From: Epiperipatus broadwayi
Lineage: Eukaryota; Onychophora; Udeonychophora; Euonychophora; Peripatidae
Reading direction: 5' to 3'
Length of the DNA: 64,000 bases
Assembly: GCA_028023455.1 (NCBI GenBank)
Contig: JAQFVV010006208.1
Span: 4,322,963-4,386,962, forward strand
Shown: positions 1 to 10,074 of the stretch, in pieces
How the letters are laid out: the number at the start of each line of letters is the position of its first letter
Numbering within the stretch: the stretch's first letter is position 1
Position numbers and translations under genes: made by a program
Notes under the pieces: model-generated
Told to the model about the DNA's origin: nothing
Databases searched by the model: none
Seen by the model: the letters and a program-made list of their open reading frames with translations, nothing else

Positions 1-190
1 AAACCAAGCACTGATTGTATATTTGTGTGGAGATTATGATCTGGTCCAACTGATGAGTGACGGTCTGCATGAAATGCATATATTGGGGATCATGTATCTT
101 TTTTGCATGTGTATGGTTATGTGTTTCATTTGCTTGAGATAGAGTAGAGGATGAATAGTCTGAAAAATTCTGAGTTCAAACCCTCTATTT
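1..190 (+). repeat. H1 hammerhead-SINE copy, decayed
   Basis: The ribozyme region is 38-91: GATCTGGTCCAA, CTGATGA (50-56), a stem II decayed to GTG..CAT, GAAAT at 71, and TTGGGGATC closing stem I (CCAA/TTGG and GATC/GATC). Downstream, 'gagatagagtagaggatgaa' and GAGTTCAAACCCTC are the tRNA-like end. Its 5' portion runs off the window. Confidence 0.7.
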
Positions 191-512
191 ATATGTATAA
201 GAAACATTCAGTATAAGTAAATTAATTATATACTGCCTTAGAATTAATGATTTAATTTTATCTATATTAAAGAGACTTCTGAGACTGTTTTGTTTTACTA
301 ACATTTAATGTTGGAGTTAAACCGAACATTTTTCAAATTTGAATCATTCAGGTGTGATTTCACTTTGCTTTTTGTTTTTTCGTCAATTTCATCGATTTAA
401 ATGATTTTGCAAATAATTTTACAAAGGATAAACAATTATAAAATAATATGTAAAAATATTTTTTTTAAAAAAGTAGATAAACAACAAAGTAATCCGTCTC
501 TCGCTTAAAATA
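191..512. other. AT-rich, nothing recognised
   Basis: No open frame or repeat shared with the rest of the window was seen here. Confidence 0.5.
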
Positions 513-727
513 TCATTCTTGGAAAATATCGTAGATTTTAATAATCTACACTTGTTATAAAATAAATTGCAGGAATATTGTCATTTCATAAAAGCATTTG
601 AGGCCTTTTTGATTTTTATAATTTATTTTAGCCTCAAATGCTTTTATGAAATGGTAATATTCCTGCAATTTCCAATTGTTTTATAACAAGTGTAGATTCT
701 TAAGATGTCTAATATTTTCCAAGAATG
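513..727. repeat. Foldback with about 92-bp arms
   Basis: CATTCTTGGAAAATAT (513) pairs with ATATTTTCCAAGAATG (712). AATCTACACTTGTTATAAAA pairs with TTTTATAACAAGTGTAGATT. TTTCATAAAAGCATTTGAGG pairs with CCTCAAATGCTTTTATGAAA. The loop is about 25 nt of T-rich sequence. Confidence 0.8.
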
Positions 728-1640
728 GCAAATTAATCAAGAGGTGGATTATTTTGTTGTTTATTTACTTTTTAGTCGGCTATTTACATAAAAGCATTAT
801 TAAAAAAAAAAAAAATTACATATTATTTTTTTACTTTTTTGTTATATTTACATATTATTTTTAAAAATGGTTAAAACTACAAAACAATCTGACAAAAAAA
901 TATAATTTAATAATATGTGAAAATAAAAAAATATGCCCTTTAACAAACGAATTTTAAATTTAAATACGTAGTCATCTACTATAAAAAATATTTATGTATT
1001 GGATTTTTAATTAATTAAGTTTGAGTTAAATTAATATTAATAAAATTTTATTCAACAAAAGTAATGTTTTCATCAAATATATATTTTTATTTTAATTAAT
1101 TAAATTAATTATGTATGAGTTATTATCAATATTAACAAAATTTTAATCTACAAATATAATATTTCCATTGGTCAGTTATTCTGGAGTTTTCTTGGGAAGC
1201 TTAAGGATGTGACTTTGAATTCTAAATGGGAATGGTTTTTTTTCATTGTTAAAAATTCAAAAATTTGTACATATGGACGTACAGACAGAAACATACACAG
1301 ATAAGGCAAGTTAATTATAAAAGCATTTAAAAAAAGTTAGACTCAGTCTGAATTACTCTTAAAATTAGTCAAATTTGAAATGTCTATGTACATTTTTTCT
1401 TTAGTTTTGGCTCATTGAATTCGAATTTTTGTTATAATTTTTTTTTCTTCTCTGTAATTATAAAAATGGATTTTGTTTTAGTGCAATATTACTTTGCAAG
1501 ATCTACACTAACTTTTTTATATTTAATCAAGGCTCAGTGGACCAAGTATACACGTGCGATAGATTAGCCACTTTTGTCCACATTTTGAGAGAGAGACGTT
1601 ACATTTGTCAATATATAAGGGAATACAGCAGTATAATTTA
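728..1640. other. AT-rich, nothing recognised
   Basis: Poly-A/T runs and TTAATTAA-type words only. The 62-residue open frame overlapping its start is low complexity. Confidence 0.5.
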
Positions 1641-1649
1641 ATAGAAAGC

Positions 1650-1773
1650 ATTCAACTCTTAGACTATCCCAATATCAATAACCAATCAACAATCTCAATC
1701 TGTTGTCAAGGCAACCTCTTTTTAACAATAAAGGTGGAATCCCATTTTTATTTATGGTCCAGTATATTTATAT
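1650..1773. repeat. Family E copy, truncated by LTR insertion
   Basis: Contains CAACAATCTCAATCTGTTGT and CAAGGCAACCTCTTTTTAAC, shared with 6440-6480 and 10690-10735. The LTR retrotransposon begins within or just after its tail. Confidence 0.6.
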
Positions 1774-3654
1774 TGTAACGGAATAGCGTTACATGGTATT
1801 CAAACCCAGGCGTATGGGGGTATATTTAACTATAATCAATGGACGAAATATCTGACAGGGACAAAACTTTTATAAAAGCGGTCTTGCTTTAATAATAAGC
1901 GAAGAACAGCCGTTTCTAAAAGCCGATCGCAGCTATATAAGAGTACCTGTCAGATTTATTGAAAAAAAGAGTAAAAATTGTTGTTATTTTATTATTTTGT
2001 GTGTGTGTGCTGAGAATAAATCTATAATCCGTCGTTGTAGTTTTTTTTATTCATTTTTGATTAATTAAGGAAGAATGATTGAACGCAAGTTTAACTTTTA
2101 TCAAATAATTTAAATTAATTAGCAATATGTTCTGAAATTCCAAGCAATCTCAGATTAATTTGTACAAACGTAATTAGTAAATGTAAAATTAGAAATTGAA
2201 ACAATAGGCAGGATATGTGCTGGTACGCCGAGATAAAACAAGCCAAAATTAGAAACAGAGGTGTGAGAAAGTGTACACCGCTATTGTACGACTCAGATTT
2301 CGGTCCCCAGAGAAACAATACCTAAGAAAAACGGTTAAATTCCAAACTAATGTCAACAATCCCAGAAATCTCGGAGTTGAGCTGACACGCGATGGACTTA
2401 TCAAATAAAGGGACTCACAGGTGCATGGGATTGATTGGAGGAGAAAAATTCAAGGTGTGAGGGTGTGAAGGCAAAGATCAAAAAGGCCGAACAGCGTTTT
2501 CAGAGGACAGTTGTGCTCTTCTTTAGAGAAATTATTAAGAGACTTGATTTTATTAGACGTTATGAATCTAACTGCCATGCGTTGCTGAATATAGAATTCG
2601 CGGCTTGACCGCCGGACCTCCGCGTCCAGTCCAGCTGATTGCCATCAAGATGCTCATACCACCGGAGAACCTCATATTAGGACCACGCTCGCTTGGAGAC
2701 CGCGCAAATCGCCGGAATACCTCATTAAAGAATAATCTTCGCTCAGGATCCCATTACAGTCGTTCTACATTTCACAGGTAGCTATCGTAAAATTTGTTAT
2801 ATTCAATTGTGCACTTAAAGAAATAACTTTAATATCCAGAACTATTAGAAAGACATTAATCTAAAACAGTATAATTAATATTAATCATTTATGAACAGTT
2901 CGAGAATTTTTACCTAATAAATTTGCCGACTGATCAACAGTCTGAAATAATATGTGCAAAGTAATTTGAAGTTTACCGTTAATTGTCTCGGCTTGCCGAT
3001 CACATACCTGCGTTAATCATTATTAAACAGATTAAATAAATATTTATGTAGCTAATTTTTTTGTTATTTAATTGCTTGGAATTTCAACATAAATTTATAT
3101 ATATCGGAATGAATGCTTTAGCGTAAATTTGTTTGTATGGAAATGAATGCAGTTGATATTTTGGGGGTGGGATTTTATTGATTTTATGCTGAATGCAGTT
3201 GATATTTTGGGGGTGGGATTTTATTGATTTTATGCTTATGTCGTGATGCTTTTTAGACTAAAGTTAAGTTGGATTAATTTGTTCTGTGGGATGTAGGGCG
3301 GGCCCTTCTATGATTATAATAACGGAGGTAGTGTGAAGGGTAATTGTGGCTGTGTTCGTTTCATGTTTCCGACTGGAGCGAGGCACGGGCATGTTTTGTG
3401 ATATAATTGAGTGGGCTTATGCACATACGTGGCGGACTCTTCTAAAAGTTCTCCTGGCGCCTATTACTGGGATTCGATTCGAATCTATGTATAAAATAAA
3501 TAAAGCGTACGTGTATGGGTGTTAGAAATTATCGTCGCAGAACATCATGTAATCCCCGGACGGAAGAACACAGCGGGTGCCAACAAAAAAAGGAATCATC
3601 AAGCAAGGATTAGAGTAGGTAGTGATGTTGTCACGGTCACGTGGGGGGGTTACA
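1774..3654 (+). repeat. 5' LTR
   Basis: 1881 bp, TGTAAC...GTTACA. It contains an internal tandem duplication of about 48 bp (GAATGCAGTTGATATTTTGG twice, 3143-3237) that is also in the 3' LTR, so it predates insertion. A TATATAAG box at 1934-1941 could be the promoter, and AATAAA occurs near 2015, 3038 and 3497. Confidence 0.9.
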
Positions 3655-3656
3655 TT

Positions 3657-3674
3657 TGGCGCCCAACGTGGGGC
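3657..3674 (+). promoter_or_regulatory. Primer binding site, tRNA-Lys(CUU) type
   Basis: TGGCGCCCAACGTGGGGC, 18 nt, two bases after the 5' LTR. It is the exact complement of the 3' end of eukaryotic cytosolic tRNA-Lys(CUU) including CCA, the primer for minus-strand DNA synthesis. Confidence 0.9.
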
Positions 3675-4283
3675 GAAACTGTTGTTTCAAAGGGCAGAAC
3701 CGACGTGAGTACAGCTGACGTTAATAACAACGAAAGCAAATCTAAAAAGAGGGCGCTCGAAATAACTGAACAAATTGTCTACTAAAGCAGGGGGAAAATT
3801 TTCGGAATTATCGTGAAAAAAAAAGAAACTATTAAATATTGCTTGAGAGAGTGGGAAGGGGATTTAGTTCTAGTAGTATTAATAAAATAATCAAGCGGCC
3901 GGATATAACTGATATTTGTAGAAAGCTGTGGAATAGCGGGATTCCGTGGAGGAAATATCGTGCATCAAAGGAAGCAACTCGTAAATTAATTTCTATACTA
4001 ATAAGACAACTGCAAATAATTTTAATCGAAAAAAAAAGGAAAGGAAAATCATTTTAATATTAGTGTATTCTTGAAAAAGGGAACGAACTGTATCTGGGAT
4101 CTTGTTAGTTTTCGTGTTACTTAAAAATAAAAGGGACGTTGCGTATAAACAACACGGATATGTAGATGACCACAAAAAAAAAAAAAAATGATTAATGGAA
4201 CATTCAATGCTAGGGCACTGAAGAGGGCCGAATAACTTCGCTCCTTCTCAGAGCTAAAACCCGCAACATCGGATTTTACTCTA

Positions 4284-4300
4284 CACCGGGCGGGGAGATA
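4284..4300 (+). promoter_or_regulatory. Polypurine tract
   Basis: CACCGGGCGGGGAGATA lies immediately before the 3' LTR. The GGGCGGGGAGA core is the expected plus-strand primer, although it is interrupted by one C. Confidence 0.7.
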
Positions 4301-6182
4301 TGTAACGGAATAGCGTTACATGGTATTCAAACCCAGGCGTATGGGGGTATATTTAACTATAATCAATGGACGAAATATCTGACAGGGACAAAACTTTTAT
4401 AAAAGCGGTCTTGCTTTAATAATAAGCGAAGAACAGCCGTTTCTAAAAGCCGATCGCAGCTATATAAGAGTACCTGTCAGATTTATTGAAAAAAAGAGTA
4501 AAAATTGTTGTTATTTTATTATTTTGTGTGTGTGTGCTGAGAATAAATCTATAATCCGTCGTTGTAGTTTTTTTTTATTCATTTTTGATTAATTAAGGAA
4601 GAATGATTGAACGCAAGTTTAACTTTTATCAAATAATTTAAATTAATTAGCAATATGTTCTGAAATTCCAAGCAATCTCAGATTAATTTGTACAAACGTA
4701 ATTAGTAAATGTAAAATTAGAAATTGAAACAATAGGCAGGATATGTGCTGGTACGCCGAGATAAAACAAGCCAAAATTAGAAACAGAGGTGTGAGAAAGT
4801 GTACACCGCTATTGTACGACTCAGATTTCGGTCCCCAGAGAAACAATACCTAAGAAAAACGGTTAAATTCCAAACTAATGTCAACAATCCCAGAAATCTC
4901 GGAGTTGAGCTGACACGCGATGGACTTATCAAATAAAGGGACTCACAGGTGCATGGGATTGATTGGAGGAGAAAAATTCAAGGTGTGAGGGCGTGAAGGC
5001 AAAGATCAAAAAGGCCGAACAGCGTTTTCAGAGGACAGTTGAGCTCTTCTTTAGAGAAATTATTAAGAGACTTGATTTTATTAGACGTTATGAATCTAAC
5101 TGCCATGCATTGCTGAATATAGAATTCGCGGCTTGACCGCCGGACCTCCGCGTCCAGTCCAGCTGATTGCCATCAAGATGCTCATACCACCGGAGAACCT
5201 CATATTAGGACCACGCTCGCTTGGAGACTGCGCAAATCGCCGGAATACCTCATTAAAGAATAATCTTCGCTCAGGATCCCATTACAGTCGTTCTACATTT
5301 CACAGGTAGCTATCGTAAAATTTGTTATATTCAATTGTGCACTTAAAGAAATAACTTTAATATCCAGAACTATTAGAAAGACATTAATCTAAAACAGTAT
5401 AATTAATATTAATCATTTATGAACAGTTCGAGAATTTTTACCTAATAAATTTGCCGACTGATCAACAGTCTGAAATAATATGTGCAAAGTAATTTGAAGT
5501 TTACCGTTAATTGTCTCGGCTTGCCGATCACATACCTGCGTTAATCATTATTAAACAGATTAAATAAATATTTATGTAGCTAATTTTTTTGTTATTTAAT
5601 TGCTTGGAATTTCAACATAAATTTATATATATCGGAATGAATGCTTTAGCGTAAATTTGTTTGTATGGAAATGAATGCAGTTGATATTTTGGGGGTGGGA
5701 TTTTATTGATTTTATGCTGAATGCAGTTGATATTTTGGGGGTGGGATTTTATTGATTTTATGCTTATGTCGTGATGCTTTTTAGACTAAAGTTAAGTTGG
5801 ATTAATTTGTTCTGTGGGATGTAGGGCGGGCCCTTCTATGATTATAATAACGGAGGTAGTGTGAAGGGTAATTGTGGCTGTGTTCGTTTCATGTTTCCGA
5901 CTGGAGCGAGGCACGGGCATGTTTTGTGATATAATTGAGTGGGCTTATGCACATACGTGGCGGACTCTTCTAAAAGTTCTCCTGGCGCCTATTACTGGGA
6001 TTCGATTCGAATCTATGTATAAAATAAATAAAGCGTACGTGTATGGGTGTTAGAAATTATCGTCGCAGAACATCATGTAATCCCCGGACGGAAGAACACA
6101 GCGGGTGCCAACAAAAAAAGGAATCGTCAAGCAAGGATTAGAGTAGGTAGTGATGTTGTCACGGTCATGTGGGGGGGTTACA
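4301..6182 (+). repeat. 3' LTR
   Basis: 1882 bp, almost identical to the 5' LTR. Visible differences include GTTGAGCTC for GTTGTGCTC, CATGCATTG for CATGCGTTG, GAGACTGCG for GAGACCGCG, AATCGTCAA for AATCATCAA and GGTCATGTG for GGTCACGTG. The tail after the ATAT duplication is ordinary flanking DNA. Confidence 0.9.
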
Positions 6183-6186
6183 ATAT

Positions 6187-6598
6187 AGACACTAAAGATT
6201 GCAACTTGACCACAGAGACTAAAATTATTGATACAAAGAAGTTTAAATCCTTAAACAGGTGAATATAACCTGTTCTGAATGCAGACTAACAAATAGTCAA
6301 TTATAATATTACAAAATGCAATTATAACTTTCAAATTGCGCTCCAACAATGTATTATTTGGATAATAAGTGTAATTATGCTCAAGACCAGATAAGTTTAT
6401 AAGTAAATTCATAGAAATCAGTCAACACTTAGCCAATCCCAATAACAATTAACAATCTCAATCTGTTGTCAAGGCAACGTACTTGAGACTGAAATGATTT
6501 GTATTGTAAATTATTATTATTGTTGTTATAGTCATTAATATAAATTGTTATATAGCAATTAACATTAAGAACATGATTTTTTTTTAATTATTTTTTAG
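6187..6598. other. Flank between LTR element and first exon
   Basis: Holds a family E copy (about 6400-6485: CAACACTTAGCCAATCCC, CAATCTCAATCTGTTGTCAA). The last 50 bases are the T-rich acceptor region of exon 1. Confidence 0.6.
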
Positions 6599-6721
6599 AT
6601 TAATAATCAGATTGACGAAATCCAAAATCATATTCAAAATAAAAAAGGAAATTACGGAGACTCTCTCACCGGAGTTAGAATGACATCACATGCTTTCATC
6701 CAACTCCAAAAGACAATAGAG
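6599..6721 (+). CDS. Exon 1 of window: spectrin-like helical segment
   Basis: A 123-nt exon (41 codons, phase 0 to 0) between a pyrimidine-rich acceptor ending TTTTTTAG and a consensus donor GTAAGT. The peptide runs from INNQIDEIQNHIQ to AFIQLQKTIE. It is charged and heptad-like, consistent with one helix of a spectrin-type three-helix bundle. The long intron-like stretch upstream, which holds the LTR element, shows no coding continuation, so the previous exon must lie before the window. Assignment rests on frame continuity with the next exon and on helical composition, not on a recognised motif. Confidence 0.7.
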
Positions 6722-7344
6722 GTAAGTTAATCCTAATTAATCATTCATTCATACTTTATTAATTGGTTTAGTGCCACTTGGCCAGTAACTGAATGAAAGC
6801 AGCCTTGGTCCAACTAATTTTGACCAAAATAAACATTGCATTTAAAATTTTAAGAAAATGAAAGTGGATATTGTTTAGATTGATAAGAATTTATATTTTT
6901 AGATTTGATTACAAGTAGAGACTTTTTTGTAGGTACATGACATTTTTAGAAAATTGTTAAAGAAAACATTTATTTTAATATTCAGATGGTTAAAATCATT
7001 TCAAAAATAGGTTTATTACCAAGTTGACATATTGCTAAATGATGGATTATTAAATTCAAATGTTTTGGTGTTATTATTTGCCTGAAGGTTCGTGATGTTG
7101 CTATATTAAATGTGATAATATGTTGGACTCTTTCCATCATCTATCAGTAAGTGTTGAACGTATAGAAAATTTTAAACTTTTCAAATACAAACAACTTGTT
7201 AGTAATAATACACAAATGGACAGCACAGGTCAATAATTGCACAATTAAAATAGCTTTACTCCCATGTTAATGTATTGTTAAATGATGAATTATTAAATTC
7301 AACTGTATTATAACTTTATCTTTCTTAACGCATTGCCAAATCCA

Positions 7345-7600
7345 TATAATACTAATAACATCTATGTTCTTTATTACTTTTTACAATGCTTCTTTACAAT
7401 CCACTATGATGGTTTCTATTGCTTCAGCAATCTTTTTCAGAACTATAACAAACACTATAGTTCTGAAGAAGATTGATGGGGCAATCGAAACCGTCATAGT
7501 TCTGAAGAAGATTGTTGGGGTAACCAAAATCGTCATAGTGGGTTGTAAAGAAGCATTGTAAAAAGTAATAAAGAACATAGATGATATTAATAATATATTA
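7345..7600. repeat. Inverted repeat of CTGAAGA-core family (family C)
   Basis: The left arm starts at a TTCTTTATTACTTTTTACAA block and the right arm ends with its reverse complement. Between them the right-arm side carries two tandem modules of about 45 bp, each with CTGAAGA, a short hairpin closed by GATTG/CAATC, and GAAAC or a close variant. The same module recurs at 31080-31165, 44150-44515 and 53880-54115. The order CTGANGA - hairpin - GAAAC is that of a hammerhead catalytic core, but an extra A precedes the hairpin and stem I is weak, so activity is doubtful. Confidence 0.6.
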
Positions 7601-7619
7601 AATTCAAGTATTTGATGTT

Positions 7620-7960
7620 ATTATTTACCTGAAGGTTTGTGATGATAGTATATTAGATATAATATGTTGGACTATTTCCGTCAACCATCAGTAAATGTTA
7701 AATGTATAGAAAATGTTAAACTTTTCAAATGCAAACAACTTGCTAGTAATAACACACAAATAGACAACACAGGTTAGTAATTACATAACATTTTGAATAG
7801 TATTATTCTCCACTCTTCTTCGGGTGTTGCTGGCCTGCCAGTGTCAATATTAGCATAGAAATCAAACTTACATCTTTAGATTCTCAAATAAGCATTATAA
7901 CCAACTGAGCTATTCTGTCAAAGACAACAGATAGTAGAAATTTTATACATTTATATATGA
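7620..7960. repeat. tRNA-SINE body, partial
   Basis: This shares its text with the clearer copies at 37540-37790 and 57350-57970: a CACTCTTCTTCGGGTGTTGC block, a 'ggcctg..ccagtgtca' block, then an antisense tRNA-like head containing ACCAACTGAGCT, the complement of a box A. The box B part is decayed. It is a fragment of a tRNA-headed SINE in minus orientation. Confidence 0.55.
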
Positions 7961-8298
7961 GGGTTGGTTCAAATTCTCCTGAGTCCTTCAAATTTTTTAA
8001 ATACTTTTTTCTAAGAGCAGTGTTAATTAGAGGCTTCCATGCTTTATGTATTTCCACACTGGGTTGACTTATAGGTTATTTGCTTCACTGGAATGAAATA
8101 TAAAGGAGACGAAAATGCACCTGAAGTAATCTGCAATCTTGTCTTCAACCAAGAGCCTGAATGTTATAATTTAAAAACTATGCTAATAAGTAATAGTGTG
8201 TAATTTACATAAATTTTCTTATGTTGTGTACAATTTTTTTACCAAAATAATTACAACTCGTCTACAGAAAATTTTTAGATTTTATCCAACCAAAAAAC

Positions 8299-8502
8299 TA
8301 AGCTGGATTCAAAAATGGTGTTAATACAGTGAATCATATTCAAGAATTGAGAGAAATTGTAAAAAGAACCAATGGGTTACCATTATACTTTGGATTTATA
8401 GATTATGAAAAGGCATTTAATTCTATAAGAATTTCTTCAGTGATTAAAGTTTTGGATTATCAAAGTGTTAGATCCAGGATACTGGCATATTATAAAATTT
8501 GA
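8299..8502 (+). pseudogene. LINE (RTE-like) reverse transcriptase fragment
   Basis: From 8302 the frame reads AGF, then HIQELREIVKR, then FIDYEKAFNSI, ending at a TGA at 8500. This is the RT block A region of non-LTR retrotransposons (AGFRxGxST..HI..L, then FIDxEKAFDSV), closest in style to RTE/BovB-type LINEs. The Gln expected before AGF is replaced by TAA, and nothing on either side continues the domain. It is a dead, truncated copy lying inside intron 1. Confidence 0.75.
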
Positions 8503-9374
8503 TTATGAGATATAAATGAATTTATTTAAATGAGCCATTTTTTTGACAGATGCAGGATTCTTTCTTGTTGATTGCATGTATATTGTTGGCGATGTGATTC
8601 TTCTATAAATCTCGCAATCCTCTTCGATAATTATAGCTATGAGTGTAACTACTAGTTAGTCGAAAGCATGCTCAACATAATATGTTAACATATTTAGAAT
8701 TTTTATTTTAAAGTATTAAACCAAGTTTTTCTAAGTATACGTGTTGTATATATTATTTATATTCAATTACATTTTTTTGAAAAAAGTTTAAAATTACTGG
8801 AATTATTAAGTTGTTATATAAATTCAAAATCAATCTTATTAATGTTTTTAATTTTCTTTTTTTTTTTAATCCTTCATGTTTTTAATTTCTGAAAAATATA
8901 AAGATTCTCATTTTAATCAAGCCCACTCCATACTAAAACTCACATTGTTAATCTCATTGTCTATTCATGAATGAAAGTTTTATTTACTAAGTATATGCTA
9001 AAATTTATATGGTAGATTATTTCTATCATTCTAAGTTATTTGTTAAATGTTTTGTTTTTTGAAAAATACAAACTTTATGTCTTTCCTATTAATAGTAATA
9101 ACATGGTGATCATGTGATGCTTATGGTTTAATAACGTCAGTAATTTAACTTTTGATAACTTGTTAGTAGATAAATATATTTGAAAAGATATACATACATT
9201 TAATTTTTTTTTTTTTTATAAAATATACAGTTAACAATTCAAATAGATGATGGAAATAGTCCAATATATAATTACAAATAAATTGCCACTATTATAAATC
9301 TTCAGACAAACTAATATATTCTAATAATTGTAAAGAAATTCTATCCACATTTTTTAGTAATAAAGTACTGTCTT

Positions 9375-9600
9375 TGAACCACTAAACATCACATGATCAT
9401 TCTTTATTCTTACACAAGCTGTTTACACAGAGGCTATATTCCCTATAAAGTAGCACCATTTAGTGCAATCAATAGATGCAAGAAGGTTTTAGATAGGAAT
9501 TTTATGCACAAACCTTCTTGCATCCATTGATTCCTCTGGCTTGCACTGAGTGGCGCTACTGTATGGAGAGTGTAGCCTCTGTGTAAAGTACTGTCTTATG
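9375..9600. repeat. Short palindrome of H2 repeat ends
   Basis: Arms begin with AACCACTAAACATCACATGA-type ends and meet around TTTTAGATAGGAATTTTATG. The blocks TAGCACCATTTAGTGCAA and TGCACTGAGTGGCGCTACTG are near reverse complements. These are the outer parts of the H2 family, whose internal hammerhead-like core is missing in this copy. Confidence 0.6.
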
Positions 9601-9882
9601 AAATAGCATTGGATTAGTTAACCAAGATTACAAACATTATCTAAAAATAGCTTGATTAAAGGTTTAATTACACATTTTTATCAATTTTTTATACAGCAAT
9701 GTTATTTTTAATTATTAGTATAAATGTGAAAATTTTTGTTGCATACTTTTTCATGGATGTGAGATTTTTTGTTCTACGTTCAAAATCAATTTCTGAAAGC
9801 TTACCATTATTGTTTGTAGATATTTTTTAATTATTGAAAAATTTTATATATTTGGCATATAATAAACCTTTTTTTTTTCTAG

Positions 9883-10074
9883 CTTCTCGAAAACCGTATT
9901 AAGCAATTTATTAGCACGGCAGAGAAAATGATATCTAACCAACATTATAGCTCACCTCAAATTCGTACCGATGTAGATAATGTTTTGAAGAAATGGAGTA
10001 CATTGCATTTACAAGTTGGAGAATATCGTATCTGCCTTGATCTCTGTGTAAAATATTTTGAATTAGTCGAAGAG
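9883..10074 (+). CDS. Exon 2: spectrin-like helical segment
   Basis: A 192-nt exon (64 codons, phase 0 to 0) after a strong polypyrimidine tract and before GTAAGT. It encodes LLENRIKQFISTAEKMIS, then a helix with VDNVLKKWSTLHLQ, ending YFELVEE. The centrally placed Trp in KKWSTLH and the spacing of Leu residues resemble helix A/B of a spectrin repeat. It continues the frame of exon 1 without a split codon, and the following exon opens with VEEWYKEG, another spectrin-like Trp context. Confidence 0.8.

Larger units (their letters stand above)
1774..6182 (+). mobile_element. Non-autonomous LTR retrotransposon, very young
   Basis: Two long direct repeats, 1774-3654 and 4301-6182 (about 1.88 kb each), start TGTAAC and end GTTACA. 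The target duplication is ATAT (1770-1773 and 6183-6186). The 646-bp internal region has a primer binding site directly after the 5' LTR and a purine-rich tract before the 3' LTR, but no gag or pol. By eye the two LTRs differ at only about half a dozen positions plus one T-run length. The element must use proteins from an autonomous partner. The open frame at 3519-3785 runs from the LTR into the internal region and is not a recognised protein. Confidence 0.9.
6722..9882 (+). other. Intron 1, repeat-rich
   Basis: A 3.16-kb intron. It holds a composite inverted repeat of a CTGAAGA-core family (7345-7600), part of a tRNA-SINE body (about 7620-7960), a LINE reverse transcriptase relic (8299-8502) and a palindromic copy of the H2 repeat (9375-9600). 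The remainder is AT-rich sequence in which I see no gene. Confidence 0.6.

Noticed and set aside
676-864. Open frames of 60-90 codons throughout the window on both strands
   Set aside because: Most are AT-driven, low complexity and inside repeats, with no domain text; several are mirrored on both strands because they lie in palindromes.
2115-2318. Identical 67-residue frames at 2115-2318 and 4643-4846 (minus)
   Set aside because: They are the same position in the two LTRs, so the identity reflects the LTR duplication, not a conserved gene.
2930-2960. Hammerhead in the LTR (CTGATCA ... CTGAAAT)
   Set aside because: The core reads CTGATCA, no stem II closes, and no stem I partner exists; this element is not a retrozyme on this evidence.
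3519-3785. 88-residue frame overlapping LTR end and primer site
   Set aside because: It translates through the PBS, and the 3' LTR counterpart diverges at once; no gag-like motif.
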